From contig NC_081138.1 in the NCBI RefSeq assembly GCF_958295425.1, positions 1,136,501 to 1,200,500 on the forward strand: a DNA stretch of 64,000 bases. Direction: 5' to 3'. Numbering within the stretch: position 1 is the stretch's first letter; each line of letters begins with the position of its first letter. Shown here in pieces: positions 36,454-45,718 of the stretch. This DNA comes from Solea solea (Eukaryota; Chordata; Actinopteri; Pleuronectiformes; Soleidae). Both the position numbers and the translations under genes were made by a program. Below the pieces are notes generated by a model. It worked only from the letters and a program-made list of their open reading frames with translations, was not told the origin of the DNA and ran no database searches.

Positions 36454-37508
36454 AGCAGCAGCAGCAGCAGCGGCAGCTTCAGCAGATCCAGAAACCCAAG
36501 GCGAGCCAAAATTCAGTCCCCTCTCAATCCTTGGGGGATCGTAAAAAAGAATCTGCCAAAGATCCAGTGAAAACAGAGGAACAGAAGGGCAACCCCAGTA
36601 CTCCCCCCACTTCCTCCTCCTCTTCCAGCTCCTCTCATAACAAAATACCCACTGAGCAGAAAGAGATGGATGGCAAAACTGGTGACCCCCATCTAGACCA
36701 GTACATTGTCCCCAAGGTGCAGTATAAACTGGCATGCCGCAAATGTCAAGCAGTTTTCACCAAGGAAGAAGCGGCTGTTACCCACGTTAAATCTAACTGT
36801 TTTTTTGGTCAGTCTGTGGCAAATCTGCAAGAGATGTTGCTGCGTGTCCCCGGTGGCGTAGGTGCAGGGGCTGGAAGTCTTTATGACTGCCTGGCTTGTG
36901 ACACTACGTTGGATGGGGAGAAAGCACTCGGTCAACACCTGGAATCGGCATTGCACAAACACAGAACAATCAAGCGATCAGCCAGAAATGCCAAAGAGCA
37001 CGCTACTAGTTTATTACCTCACTCTTCAGCCTGCTTCCCCAATCCTAACACCGCATCTACCTCGCAGTCTGCCACTCATCCCATCAGCAGCCCTCCTACC
37101 CCGCCAACAACATCAGCCACCATGCCATCCTCTGCTGTCTCCTCTTCCTTGTGCTCCTCCTCGACTACCCCACTCACCACCACAACTACCGGCAAACCCT
37201 GGCCCCAGGCCCCTTTCTCCAGAGCTTTAGCTGGGAAGCCCAATGCCAGTCCCTCCTCTTCTTCCTCCTCCTTTCCTCCAGTGTCCTCACCTTCAACGGT
37301 TACCTCAAGTTCATTGAGCACCTCAGGAGTTCAGACCTCGATACCAACAGACGTCTTTACTGACGAGTCTGACTCTGACAGCAGTCAGAAGTCAGCAGAC
37401 AGGCTAGGCAGAACGGTGGAGGAGCCGCAGCAGCCTGGTTTTGTCAAAGACAGTAGTAGTTGTAGTAGTAATCTTGCTAGCGTAGGAACAGACTCCATCA
37501 GATTGTAA
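15774..37508 (+). CDS. zfhx3: zfhx3, zinc finger homeobox 3 (ATBF1), 3' part of the gene, six exons
   Basis: Join 15774-15881, 25180-25316, 25778-25978, 29438-29561, 29809-35421, 35707-37508. All introns are GT-AG and phases agree, giving about 2661 residues; the start lies upstream of the window. The family is a nuclear transcription factor that regulates neuronal differentiation, circadian output and myogenic genes. Seen: 14 C2H2 or C2HC fingers, four homeodomains at about residues 1076, 1173, 1567 and 1861 of the visible part, three glutamine-rich tracts, a proline run and consensus SUMO sites (IKQE near 33363, IKVE near 34415). Length against the mammalian protein (about 3700 residues) implies roughly 1000 residues missing upstream. 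ZFHX4 was considered, but the last exon ([20 protein letters not shown] end) follows ZFHX3. Teleosts may carry two copies; I cannot tell which paralogue this is. Confidence 0.92.
16698..16715. repeat. (GTT)n trinucleotide repeat
   Basis: About six GTT units. Confidence 0.8.
19007..19226. mobile_element. MITE with terminal inverted repeats and a nested hairpin
   Basis: The left end GGAAACACTTTAGATTAGGG and the reverse complement of the right end GGTAACACTGTAGATTAGGG differ at only two positions over the first 20 bases. Inside, 19048-19149 forms a second inverted repeat: ACCTTTATTAGTAATTATTA mirrors TAACAATTACTAATAAAGGT, with arms of about 39 bp. There is no coding capacity. I recall this family from many fish genomes. 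No convincing target-site duplication was found. Confidence 0.8.
22114..22215. repeat. Possible interspersed repeat relic
   Basis: The wording CAATTTATTTATAGAGCACA TTTCATGCATTGTGTCAACAGG and the following GCGTGCTTGAGAT resemble a widespread fish repeat tail (TTTATTTATAAAGCACATTTCA ... AAGTGCTTCACA). It is short and diverged. Confidence 0.4.
22419..22446. repeat. (AC)n microsatellite
   Basis: AC run with one ACGC interruption. Confidence 0.9.
22676..22721. repeat. (CT)n(CA)n compound microsatellite
   Basis: About nine CT units pass into about 14 CA units. Confidence 0.92.
23166..23204. repeat. (GACA)n / GGCA tetranucleotide repeat
   Basis: Tandem GACA units with periodic GGCA variants. Confidence 0.85.
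25180..25316 (+). CDS. zfhx3: zfhx3 coding exon, linker before a zinc-finger pair
   Basis: The acceptor is ACGTTCAG and the donor GAGCAG/GTGAGT. The frame begins [11 protein letters not shown] and ends [18 protein letters not shown]. The HLERH and SPKRPRT elements are as I remember them from vertebrate ZFHX3, just before the MYQCPYCK finger. The leading SSHLERH looks like the end of a C2H2 finger split across exons. KRPSSR and KRPRT are basic patches that could serve as nuclear localisation signals. The exon ends in phase 0. Confidence 0.88.
25317..25777. other. zfhx3: zfhx3 intron, 461 bp
   Basis: Short intron with GTGAGT donor and CACGCAG acceptor. Nothing else is seen. Confidence 0.88.
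25778..25978 (+). CDS. zfhx3: zfhx3 coding exon with two C2H2 zinc fingers
   Basis: This exon of 67 codons in phase 0 starts MYQCPYCK. Finger one spans about 25787-25852 (CPYC ... HVMTQH). Finger two spans about 25874-25939 (CPLCQDM ... HLTHLH). The linker HSVQPMLR and the tail [13 protein letters not shown] are near-identical to the vertebrate ZFHX3 pattern. The donor is ACA/GTAAGT, and the next exon continues with VTATEV. These fingers probably contact DNA or partners; the specific role of this pair is not known to me. Confidence 0.93.
25979..29437. other. zfhx3: zfhx3 intron, 3.5 kb
   Basis: It holds a repeat relic at about 26360-26580 and otherwise AT-rich unique sequence. Phases on both sides agree, so no further exon is required. 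Confidence 0.85.
26360..26580. repeat. Relic of a common fish interspersed repeat
   Basis: The phrases AAAGCACTCAAAGAGGGCAA ... CTCTGCCAAGGCT and then GGCCACAACCTGCATCCTCA, GAACATTTCATCCAAATCCA and GAGTTATGCTGCTCA occur in the order I know from an abundant dispersed fish repeat that usually ends in ...GGAGGTAATAA. The family name is not assigned and no terminal repeats are visible. Confidence 0.55.
29438..29561 (+). CDS. zfhx3: zfhx3 coding exon, linker
   Basis: The acceptor is TTTTTTTCCAG and the donor GCTG/GTAAGT. It encodes [20 protein letters not shown] and a Ser/Asn-rich tail. The PASMFIPV...PDR segment corresponds to the conserved stretch after the finger pair in vertebrate ZFHX3. The exon is 41 codons plus one base, completed by AT in the next exon (Asp). 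Confidence 0.9.
29809..35421 (+). CDS. zfhx3: zfhx3 giant coding exon: ten zinc fingers, four homeodomains, polyQ tracts
   Basis: At 5613 bp this is the family's hallmark large exon. Order of elements: fingers at 29925-29997 (CWKKGC), 30048-30110, 30135-30197, 30483-30551 and 30636-30704; glutamine-rich tracts at 31026-31127 and 31428-31541; finger 31980-32045; proline run about 32140-32205; homeodomains 1 and 2; a finger ending in Cys (33021-33086); finger 33609-33671; homeodomain 3; finger 34152-34217; homeodomain 4; finger 35058-35126. The [19 protein letters not shown] and [20 protein letters not shown] segments are typical ZFHX3. The donor is TTCAG/GTACGT. Reading past it adds 15 residues before a stop at 35466-35468. 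Confidence 0.95.
31026..31127 (+). repeat. zfhx3: Polyglutamine tract 1 (CAA/CAG mixed)
   Basis: Thirty-four codons are all Gln except one Leu. CAA and CAG are interleaved, which limits slippage. A Gln-Ala alternating and Gln/Leu segment follows and probably forms a coiled coil. Confidence 0.95.
31428..31541 (+). repeat. zfhx3: Polyglutamine/His-rich tract 2
   Basis: Gln-rich stretch with His and Leu interruptions ([15 protein letters not shown]) and a closing run of about 16 Gln. Mammalian ZFHX3 is Gln-rich in the same area but, as I recall, with a shorter run. Confidence 0.85.
32463..32642 (+). other. zfhx3: Homeodomain 1 of zfhx3
   Basis: Sixty residues begin [12 protein letters not shown] and carry WFRN at positions 48-51. 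Position 50 is Arg and position 53 is Leu, where the other three homeodomains have Gln50 and Arg53. This is the family-typical divergent first homeodomain. Confidence 0.95.
32754..32933 (+). other. zfhx3: Homeodomain 2 of zfhx3
   Basis: Begins [12 protein letters not shown]; recognition helix [15 protein letters not shown] with canonical Trp48, Phe49, Gln50, Asn51 and Arg53. Confidence 0.96.
33936..34115 (+). other. zfhx3: Homeodomain 3 of zfhx3
   Basis: Begins [12 protein letters not shown]; recognition helix [15 protein letters not shown] with canonical contact residues. Confidence 0.96.
34818..34997 (+). other. zfhx3: Homeodomain 4 of zfhx3
   Basis: Begins [12 protein letters not shown]; recognition helix [15 protein letters not shown] with canonical contact residues. 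Confidence 0.96.
35707..37508 (+). CDS. zfhx3: zfhx3 last coding exon with stop codon
   Basis: The acceptor is CAAAATTTTCAG. The split codon GCT (Ala) joins the previous exon, giving [12 protein letters not shown]. It encodes a Ser/Thr/Pro-rich region with a charged [13 protein letters not shown] patch, the conserved [19 protein letters not shown] and [11 protein letters not shown] block, a 25-Gln tract (36396-36470), a finger ending in Cys (36735-36800), a C2H2 finger (36888-36956), and a Ser/Pro tail ending SVGTDSIRL. The stop is TAA at 37506-37508. In man this exon carries the GGC repeat expanded in spinocerebellar ataxia 4; here the equivalent segment (36852-36875) is short and mixed. Confidence 0.95.
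36396..36470 (+). repeat. zfhx3: Polyglutamine tract 3, 25 Gln
   Basis: Twenty-five consecutive Gln codons, CAG with an internal block of CAA, ended by CGG (Arg). It sits in the same place as the Gln run of mammalian ZFHX3 after SLQEAIQ. Confidence 0.96.
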
Positions 37509-37740
37509 AAGAGCTTTCAGTGATGGACAATATTTAAAAAAAAAAACACTTAAAAAAGACAAAAAAAAATCACAAATGGAAAAACATAAAAAGCAGCAAT
37601 GTTAAAAATACATTAAAATATACAAACCAATTTCAGAAAAGATGTGTAAAGACTAACTGCAATTCCAAAGCTTGTAACCAAAAATTTAAATGTTAGTGGA
37701 TTGTTTTCCCATATCAACATGCTGGTTTCCACTTTGTTTT

Positions 37741-37774
37741 TTGTTTTTTTGTTTGTTTGTTTGTTTGTTTGTTT
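37741..37774. repeat. (GTTT)n microsatellite in the 3' UTR
   Basis: About seven TTTG units close to the start of the 3' UTR. Confidence 0.85.
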
Positions 37775-39463
37775 TAGCTTTACTCAACTGAAATACATGC
37801 ATACTAATATATGAGAATAGAAGAGATCACTGCAGTTATGTTTTGGGTAATGGTATAGGAATGCTGTACTGTATGGCAGTGGACTGCCTCTAACTCCACA
37901 AATGGCCCAAGAACCCTTTTGAAGAAACAATAGTCAACACGCTGTCCCTTTGTTTTGTAATAATTTCTACTTAATAGCACAGTCACAAAAAGCCAGTATG
38001 TACTGTATGGGAGAATAGTCTATCATTTTCTTGCTATTTAAGCATTCAGATACCAATGGCTTGCAAAACTAAAAGAATAATGTAATGTCTATTTTATTCT
38101 CAGGTCAAAGCTCACCTTTTTCTGTTACAGAAATCCATGTTTTACACTTTTCTTTCTTTCCATCATGAGATGAGCATCTTTTTCTTCTTCAAAACTTGAT
38201 TTAATAATAGAAAGTTTTAAGTTGAATTCAATTTTAATAAGGCATTGTTTCTGGGCATTCAAAAAGGGTAAATGATTTGCTGATTCAAACATTAGAAATC
38301 CCTTTCAAAAGGGAGGAAATAGCAATCCCATTAAACCCGGACAAGGAGAGCACTGCAGATACAATAATGGGTGATACAAAGTTTGGATAAAAAAAAAAAA
38401 AAAACAACCTTCTGTATTTATGATAAATATGAACATTTTTGGTGTTAAGTAGATTGTTGCATTGGAAATGAATTTAAACAGTATGGTAGGTTGAAAAAAC
38501 TTTGTGTACATTTAGCTTTTGTATTGTCCAACTTTAAGACGCTTCATTTGATGTTGTCTTGGTCATTCCAATAGACTAGATTTATGGACAGGTAATTTAT
38601 CTACACTTTATTTCTGTCTTATTCTCAATATCTTGGGAAACATTCACCCAAATGCCCCTCCTGACAAGGAAGGATCCTCTTTTAGAATTATTTAAATTTT
38701 ATGGAATGGTTGGTGTTGTGCTGACCAAGATGAAAAAGATCCTGGGTGAAATATTGAAAGTTTTATTTTATTTAATTTTTTTGTGTTGCCTCTGTGCACT
38801 TATCACTGTCTGACTTGTATTTCTCACTCGACTTGTTCCTCTCTTCGCACTTAATTTTCTCTGCTCTCCTGTGTTTGTAGGTATGTGCACTACAAAGCAG
38901 GTCTTTTGTTCTTCATGTAGTGTGGTTACAGTCTTTATTTTCATTTTGACATTGTTTTTGTCATAAATGAAAACGAAAAAAGAATACTAATAATAATTCT
39001 CACGCTTTAAGACAAAAAGAAAATCCAAAGACTAAACACTTTCACCATTGGTGCATAAAGATGAGAAAAGAGGCTTCTTTATACTTGAGAATTTGTTGCT
39101 GTTTTTAGGGGAAAGAAAACAAAGTTTTAAAAGATAAAGGAGTACGCATCAGAGTTGCCGTCTTTGCTTCTTTGCAAGCAAACAGGTAGCTTTTTTACGT
39201 AAATACCAAAAACCAAAAAGGGCCCTTGTCCTTGCATTGTGGAGTAGCACCGTTACAGAGCCATTGCAGTTTGTAAGATAGAGGTTATGAATCTTTGTTT
39301 GACTTTTTGTCACATTCAAATGTCCATTTTTTTTAAAGAAAATGTATAAGGTCTGGTCTTCAAGGACATACGTTTTGCTGCTAATGTAGAATTTTGAAAG
39401 AAAAAAAAGAGTACCTAGATGCATGCTCATTTTGCTTTTGGCTAAGCTTTAACTAAAACAAAC

Positions 39464-39469
39464 AATAAA
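39464..39469 (+). terminator. zfhx3: Candidate proximal poly(A) signal
   Basis: First AATAAA after the stop codon, about 1.96 kb into the 3' UTR, followed by a T-rich stretch near 39495. Confidence 0.4.
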
Positions 39470-42426
39470 CCAATTTCTTGCCTCTGCAACACCTTTTTTT
39501 TTCCTTGTTGCAAAAACGGAACTTTGAAGACTGTGAATATATGTTCCAAAGGACATTTTGCCGATTTTCTTTTTTGAACAGACCAATGTTTAAAGCCAAT
39601 GATCTATAACGTTTGTAAAGACCAGTGCATTCCAAATGTCACGATGGATTTTTCTTAAGCAAGGACTGATCCAATTTGATTTATTTGCTTTTAATTGTCA
39701 CAATCTTTTCCTTTTTTCTTTTTTTTTGCTCATTGAAAAAGTGACTGTAAACTGTTGTGTAATTTTTATTTTTTGCATCTTTGGTTACAGAACAATGTGA
39801 CCTCCACATGTCATTTTGTGCTGGCTTGGAACATTGCTGAAAATCCCTCCATCCAGTCAAGGTTGTTGCTCACTTGTTAAGCAAGTAATAGTGGTTACCA
39901 AAAAATGTATATAATACATCTGGTACTGATGTGTCTCATAGGTTTAGTAACATTTATGCCAGTCAACATTCAACTAGTCTCAGAGGGAAATGATGGCTGT
40001 TTTGCTAAGGTGTCATTGCCCCTTTGTGTTGGTAAATCCACCAGTGACTTATCCCATGGGTCTGCAGGGTGCCACTTCCACACATAGCTTACAGGTTCTT
40101 AAGGGACATCTTCATTCCAAAGCATTATTTCTGGAAAAGTAGGAGTTTTTTGGAGATGTCCCTTGTTTTCAAATACTTAGGATGCTTTCATGTCCAAAGA
40201 AGTTACCCACCTCATTTCACTGCATATGTATCCCCACCTTCCCGCTGATGATCTCAACTTTTAGTTTTTAAACCAAAACCCAGACGTATTTAAATTTGTG
40301 AAGAACTACCTTTGGCCACTACTGTATCACCCCCGATAAATCCAAGGCACAATGTCAGAAATGTCTTGCAGAGATTTGGTGTTAATACTACAGCATGCTT
40401 TTGAAAGTCAGTAGATTTGGTCTGCAAGCTTAAGAATTCTCTGAAGACCGGTTCCCTGGAATACTGTCCACATGTACTTTTCATATTTTGGAAAAATCTT
40501 AAGTTGTACAGTTTTGCTCATGTGTTTTCCTTTATTTTAATTTCAGATACTTTCAGACATGTATTGTTATTTTCATATAAGTATTTGTATTTTAGTTTCT
40601 GTACATTACTTAATCGTAAATTAACACTAGCTTTAATTTGAATTGTTGAAAGTAAGAAACAAAAATGAAAAAATACGACCTGGCCACTTTATGGTGTGAT
40701 AATGTTCTTTATATTCATTGTCTCAATGATACTGTTTGCTCTCTTATTTCCAAAGTGTAATCTTTTGGGCTCTTTTGTGGACGACAAATTTGAGGTCTCT
40801 GCATTAGATTTAGCCAGCATGGACAGTGTGTTTGAGTTTGTATGTTTGTGTGTGTGTGTGTGTGTGTTTCATAAGAGCCAGCATCAATTCAATTTCTTTC
40901 TTGTTTGCCTTTTATTTTTTATTTTTTATATGTTACACACGAAACAAAAGGAACCACAAAGCTGGAATTATGAACTGAAATTTAGAAAATCAAATTTTAA
41001 TGCTAACGATCAGAAAAGCACTGAGCAGTTTTTACTTTGATAGAATATAAGAATGTGGCCAAAGCTTTATGCAGTTGAAACAAAAAGAAAAAAAAATTAC
41101 AATTTGTGCCCCAGACTAGTGTATATTTTATTGTGGCACAAACACGTTATTGTGGATAATTGGATCCACTGACTTACATTGGGATACTTGATTTTAATGG
41201 ACATTTACAAAGAGAGCGATAATGAGAAGGTTTTGCTGTGGAGGTCATCTTTTGCCCACTGTGAAAATGAGCGTGTACCTGTATACAGATATAGATATAT
41301 TTAAAACAAGGCATTGACTTTTCTTTTTTTTTGTTGGTTTTTGAGATGAAGAAGTAATTAAAAGAAAAAAAAGGACTCTGGGAAGCTTTGGAGATCTCAT
41401 TAGGAGGACATAAGAGGCTGCGGGCACACCAAAACTGGGCATGGGGGCCGAAAGCAGGCTCAAAACAGCTTTAAAACCACCTCCTTATTTGATTACTCAC
41501 AACTCTGTAATGGGAATGGACTCTGGAACCAATGGACATGTGTGACACAGAGAGGAAAGTCCTTAGATGAAACTGAACTTAAGTGGCTCCAGCTGCCTCT
41601 TTCTCCTTTCTGTCTGTCTCTTTCTTTCTCCAGCTCTGCCTCTGCTTCTGCTCTTTGACAGATGTTTTCCAAATTTCAGGACAGGATGGACAGAGATGCT
41701 GGCTTCATTTCTCCCAGTTCATGATGCTACCTGTTTCATTTCCTTGTGCTTGTCTCTGGTTGACAAGTAAAGCTCTCCAGTCAAACGGCGGCTCACACCC
41801 CTCTCTCTGTTGATTGCATTATCTAAAAAGAGTAATTAATTACAGGGAGAAGGGAAGGGTTCTCAAAGGTGTCATTCTTAAAGAGGCAGTTACACTAAAA
41901 AAGCGTATTAACCAAAATTAACTACCAAACTAACAACCAAACAACCATTTGCTCCAACTTGAAAGATGAACTGTTACTTGGAGCTCTCTGTTCCTTTTGT
42001 GACTTCTGGTGCCACAATGTTTTTTTATGCTTTTAGTTTTTCTTTAGTTTGTTTTTTCCTTCAATTTCTCCTCCTTCGAGCCTCATAAGCATGGCTCTGT
42101 GGCTCCAGGCAGCCCATCCGAGGGTAGAAAAAAACAGCCTTGCAATGTACAAAAAAGAGCAAGTTAAACCAAAAATGTTGTTCTTGATGTCTTTTCTATA
42201 CTGTAGTCTTGTTAGCTTTTTTGTTACTGTAATTATATGATGAAGATTTCCAAACTGTACCAAATTACATGGAACCTAACATACATACAACCACACGGAA
42301 CTTCAGACTTTTAAAGAAACTTTTGTCACAAAACCTTGTTGTCCTAGTTAAGTTGATTGTAGATGGTAATTGAATATACTCCTTTGAAAATATTTCATCA
42401 AGTATGTTTCTTGCTCATTGTGATAC

Positions 42427-42432
42427 ATTAAA
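42427..42432 (+). terminator. zfhx3: Candidate distal poly(A) signal
   Basis: ATTAAA variant followed at 45-80 bases by a TG run and TTTTATTTATTTG. The alternative is that the transcript ends elsewhere. Confidence 0.3.
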
Positions 42433-45400
42433 AAAGTATGAGCATAAATTGCACACGTTTGGACTCCTCTGTCAGTGTGTGTGTGTGTGAGTAATGTTTT
42501 ATTTATTTGTTCTTTCAAAGATAACTGATCCAACAAAATCACCAGAAAACACGGAAGCGTGCGCCACAATCACATCCACCCTCCACCTCTCCTGTGTTTC
42601 ATCATGAATCACATCCAAACTCAAAGATTGCTAACTGACAAAGTAGGACATGACTGCACATCATAGCATTTAGCAATTATTCTAAAACCACTCCTAATTA
42701 TACGCTGTTGGTGGAACCTGAGGAAAAGAACAGATGCTAGACTACGCTCTCACATTAGAGAACCTGGACATTTCTACCAGCTCGTTGGTCCTTTTGTGCC
42801 TGTTAAGCAAAACTGAATTATTACACCATCTGAGACGCACTAATGATGGACTGTCAGTGATCAGCGACATCACTGATTGTACCTTTAAATGTGCCGTGAG
42901 TGAGTCATAGTTCGATGACAAGTGATTGAAAGTGCCCCAGCCTAATGAATACAATTAAAAATGTGAACGTGTTAATCAGAGGTGGCTGCGTGCAACTCAT
43001 GTAATCAGTAGCAAGAAAGACAATTAAGCCTGAAAAATGTGATTAATGCATTAAAAGGAGTAAGAACTGATAAAAGATGAAATGCTTCTCTATCGCTTTC
43101 TGTTAAAGGGCATCAAATATGATCTCTAAAAATAAACACACCAACAACTACTTTCTAAATTAGCACGAGAGTCTTCATAAAATTCACAAGTGCGTTGCTG
43201 TCACCCTGGAGACTATTTTTGTTTAAGTTAGACCCTCTTAAGACCAACGTTATTATCCATTTTGTTTTGTTTGGTAAAGAAATGAATTGATACTGATATT
43301 GAAATATGAATCATTTTCTCATAAACTTTGTAAATGTGTTCTGTAAGCGATGGCTAAAATGTGGGGAGATAGAAAACCTTAAAGGATGTTTAAGAAAGAG
43401 TCCATCTTGTGTCAGACAACAGGCAAGATTCATTGGCCATGTTGAGCCAATTAACACGCAAGGGCACATCTCGAATGAATTAAAAACACCCTAATCCGAT
43501 CAGTGTGAAAAGCAAGGCCATTTCCTTCCCAGGCCTGGACCAGATGGCACATACACTCAGATGCTGCGTTGAACCAGGCCAGGCCCAGTCACACAGTGTG
43601 AAATTGGGTTAGCGCCTGGTTCTAACACAGGCCGTAGGCAGTGTGCGCTCCCAAACCCATTCTCCCTTGGCCTTAAGGTACAGGGCCCACCTTGCCAATC
43701 TTTGGCCCCATATTTAATTATCATTCTCAATGCATCTCAGTAACTCGGTCATTTCAGTCAGAGGGGGAGCTCACGACTTCCTGAAGCCATTAGTCAACCT
43801 TTTATGTATCTAAATAACAAGTGACATAGTACCACAGAATCCCAGCACAGTAGACAAGCACCACTCTGTTGGATACAATATCACAGATTCTGTTCTTACA
43901 CTCTGACCCCAGCTGGGTGGTGTTACCATTCCGAGGTCTAAGTTCTTGCTTGGCTGCAATTATGGGTTATTCGCATTTCCAGAGCTCTTCAGTATCGGCT
44001 TTCTGCCTTTGAACGGAACAAATGTCACAAATGTTGGATGATTCTTGTCAAAATGACTAAAATAGCTGTGGATGTGCTGTGTCATCTCTGGCCTTGTGTT
44101 AAATCCAAAACAGAGCTCTCTGTAATGGTTGTTTGGCTTGAGGTTGGTATACCACTCAACACCACAAACGCAGAGGCTGTGAGGGAAACCAAATTACCAT
44201 ATGTCCCAGCATCCAGTTCCACACAACGGTATATGGTCAGAGTCTCCTGCCGACATTAGAGACGACAGGCCCGCGTGCAAACATGCTCACAGCTCACAGC
44301 TCACAGCTCAAACCACCTGCAACTGTCTGTGGCTTCATACAGAATTAGAAACACTGTGATGAGATGTGTATGTAAAACAATATACTAGCTGTGTACTGTG
44401 TTACAGCGAGATCCAATGAAGCTTTGTAGCTTGAAGTTCAGCATCATTACAGTCTCACTTTCTGTTTTCAGCTCCTTTCAAGCATTCAAACGATCTCGAT
44501 GGCATCTTTTAAAAAGTGTTGTTAGTTCTTTTGTGCTGCTCTCATGCACACCCTCCATCTCCCCATCACCAACATTTCGCTTCAGTCTTACCTAATCCAT
44601 CATTCTCTATCCGTCATCACTCTCATCAGGTCAGCGATCACCATCACCACCAGTGTCTGGACTTTGCAGGTTTTCTCAGATGATGCTGAGAAACAGATGC
44701 AGATACAGCTTTGATATCGAGCGCTGGATACAAATAACACAAAGACTACCAGCACAGTATTCTGTTTCAGTCTCTGAAGGACTCATTTCTATTTATTTAG
44801 TTTCCCCTGATTCAACTGAAGTCATTTTACTTACCAGTTAGCGCCGTCTTGGAATCACAGTTTACCTTTAACCTGTATTCTGCATCTGTGATGAGCTGCT
44901 TCACATTTTGCTTTTATGAAAAGTGTGAGCGAATGACTAGAGAACTTCTCAGTGATGCTGAGAAACTGTGTGTCAACAGTTCTGAACCTGCAGCAAAGTG
45001 ACAAACTGGAGCCTGTGACGAGTAGATGCTGCAGACAAGGACACGTTGGAGACCACATTAAGCTGTGGTTTTATGCATATGAGCAGCTTGCAATGCCACT
45101 TTCAAGGGCTTCACAAGGACCATCAGGGCTAAACTCTCCGTATACCTCTTTGCTTTACCACATTGTCTTTTTCAGTGCGCCACAGCCTCGAGGCCAGGTC
45201 AAACTGATTCAATCTAATCTATCAAATAAAATAAAAAGATAGAAAAAAACCTACTCAGATTCTTGTGATTACAGCCTAAGGTTTGAGTCAACTTCCCAAG
45301 CGCACCTGCACTGATGAAGTGAGCGGCCTGTAAACCCCTGTGACTAAACCTCTGCCTCGCTGGCTTCCCGTCTGCACGGGCTTCATGCTGAGGAAGGTGT

Positions 45401-45702
45401 AGCGGGTGCCTCGGCAGGCCCTGGGTTTCTGCCAAAGCGTTTCCCATCCCTTGAACACAGGATCAGGTGTCGCCATTTTCACAGCACCTTCTGGTTCTGT
45501 TTAACAGGAAATGAGGTCCATCAGAAGAGCTCCGACCAAAACTGAGCCAGAATGGGCCCTGACAGGCAGGAATATTAGCCTGTGACGGCAGTCAGTAATT
45601 GAATGATCGGCTCCCCCCCCTCACTGGTAATGAAGAGAATATGTGCTGGGAATGTGTTTGTCCTTCTCTATCCTTCGTCTGCCCTCTGTCTTTCCTCTTC
45701 CA

Positions 45703-45718
45703 CCCCCCCCCCCCCCCC
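45703..45718. repeat. poly(C) tract
   Basis: About 16 consecutive C residues followed by T-rich sequence. Confidence 0.9.

Larger units (their letters stand above)
37509..42432 (+). other. zfhx3: zfhx3 3' untranslated region (distal end uncertain)
   Basis: A T- and A-rich sequence with no further coding capacity follows the stop codon. A canonical AATAAA lies at 39464-39469. A weaker ATTAAA at 42427-42432 is followed by TG-rich and T-rich sequence (42476-42515), as expected downstream of a cleavage site. The multi-kilobase 3' UTR of mammalian ZFHX3 makes the distal end plausible. The block 42060-42270 reads as a terminal UTR segment, but transcript data are needed to fix the end. Confidence 0.5.

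Noticed and set aside
30230..37321. Many minus-strand and out-of-frame open frames opposite the large zfhx3 exons
   Set aside because: They are shadows of the coding sequence, for example Leu-, Val- or Ala-rich frames opposite the Gln tracts.
29809..37508. Assignment to zfhx4 in place of zfhx3
   Set aside because: The homeodomains alone cannot separate the two, but the last exon ([20 protein letters not shown] end) and the [20 protein letters not shown] block follow ZFHX3 as I know it; the ZFHX4 tail is different.
44285..44312. (CACAGCT)n short tandem as a CRISPR-like array
   Set aside because: Only three or four 7 bp units with no spacers; a simple tandem duplication.
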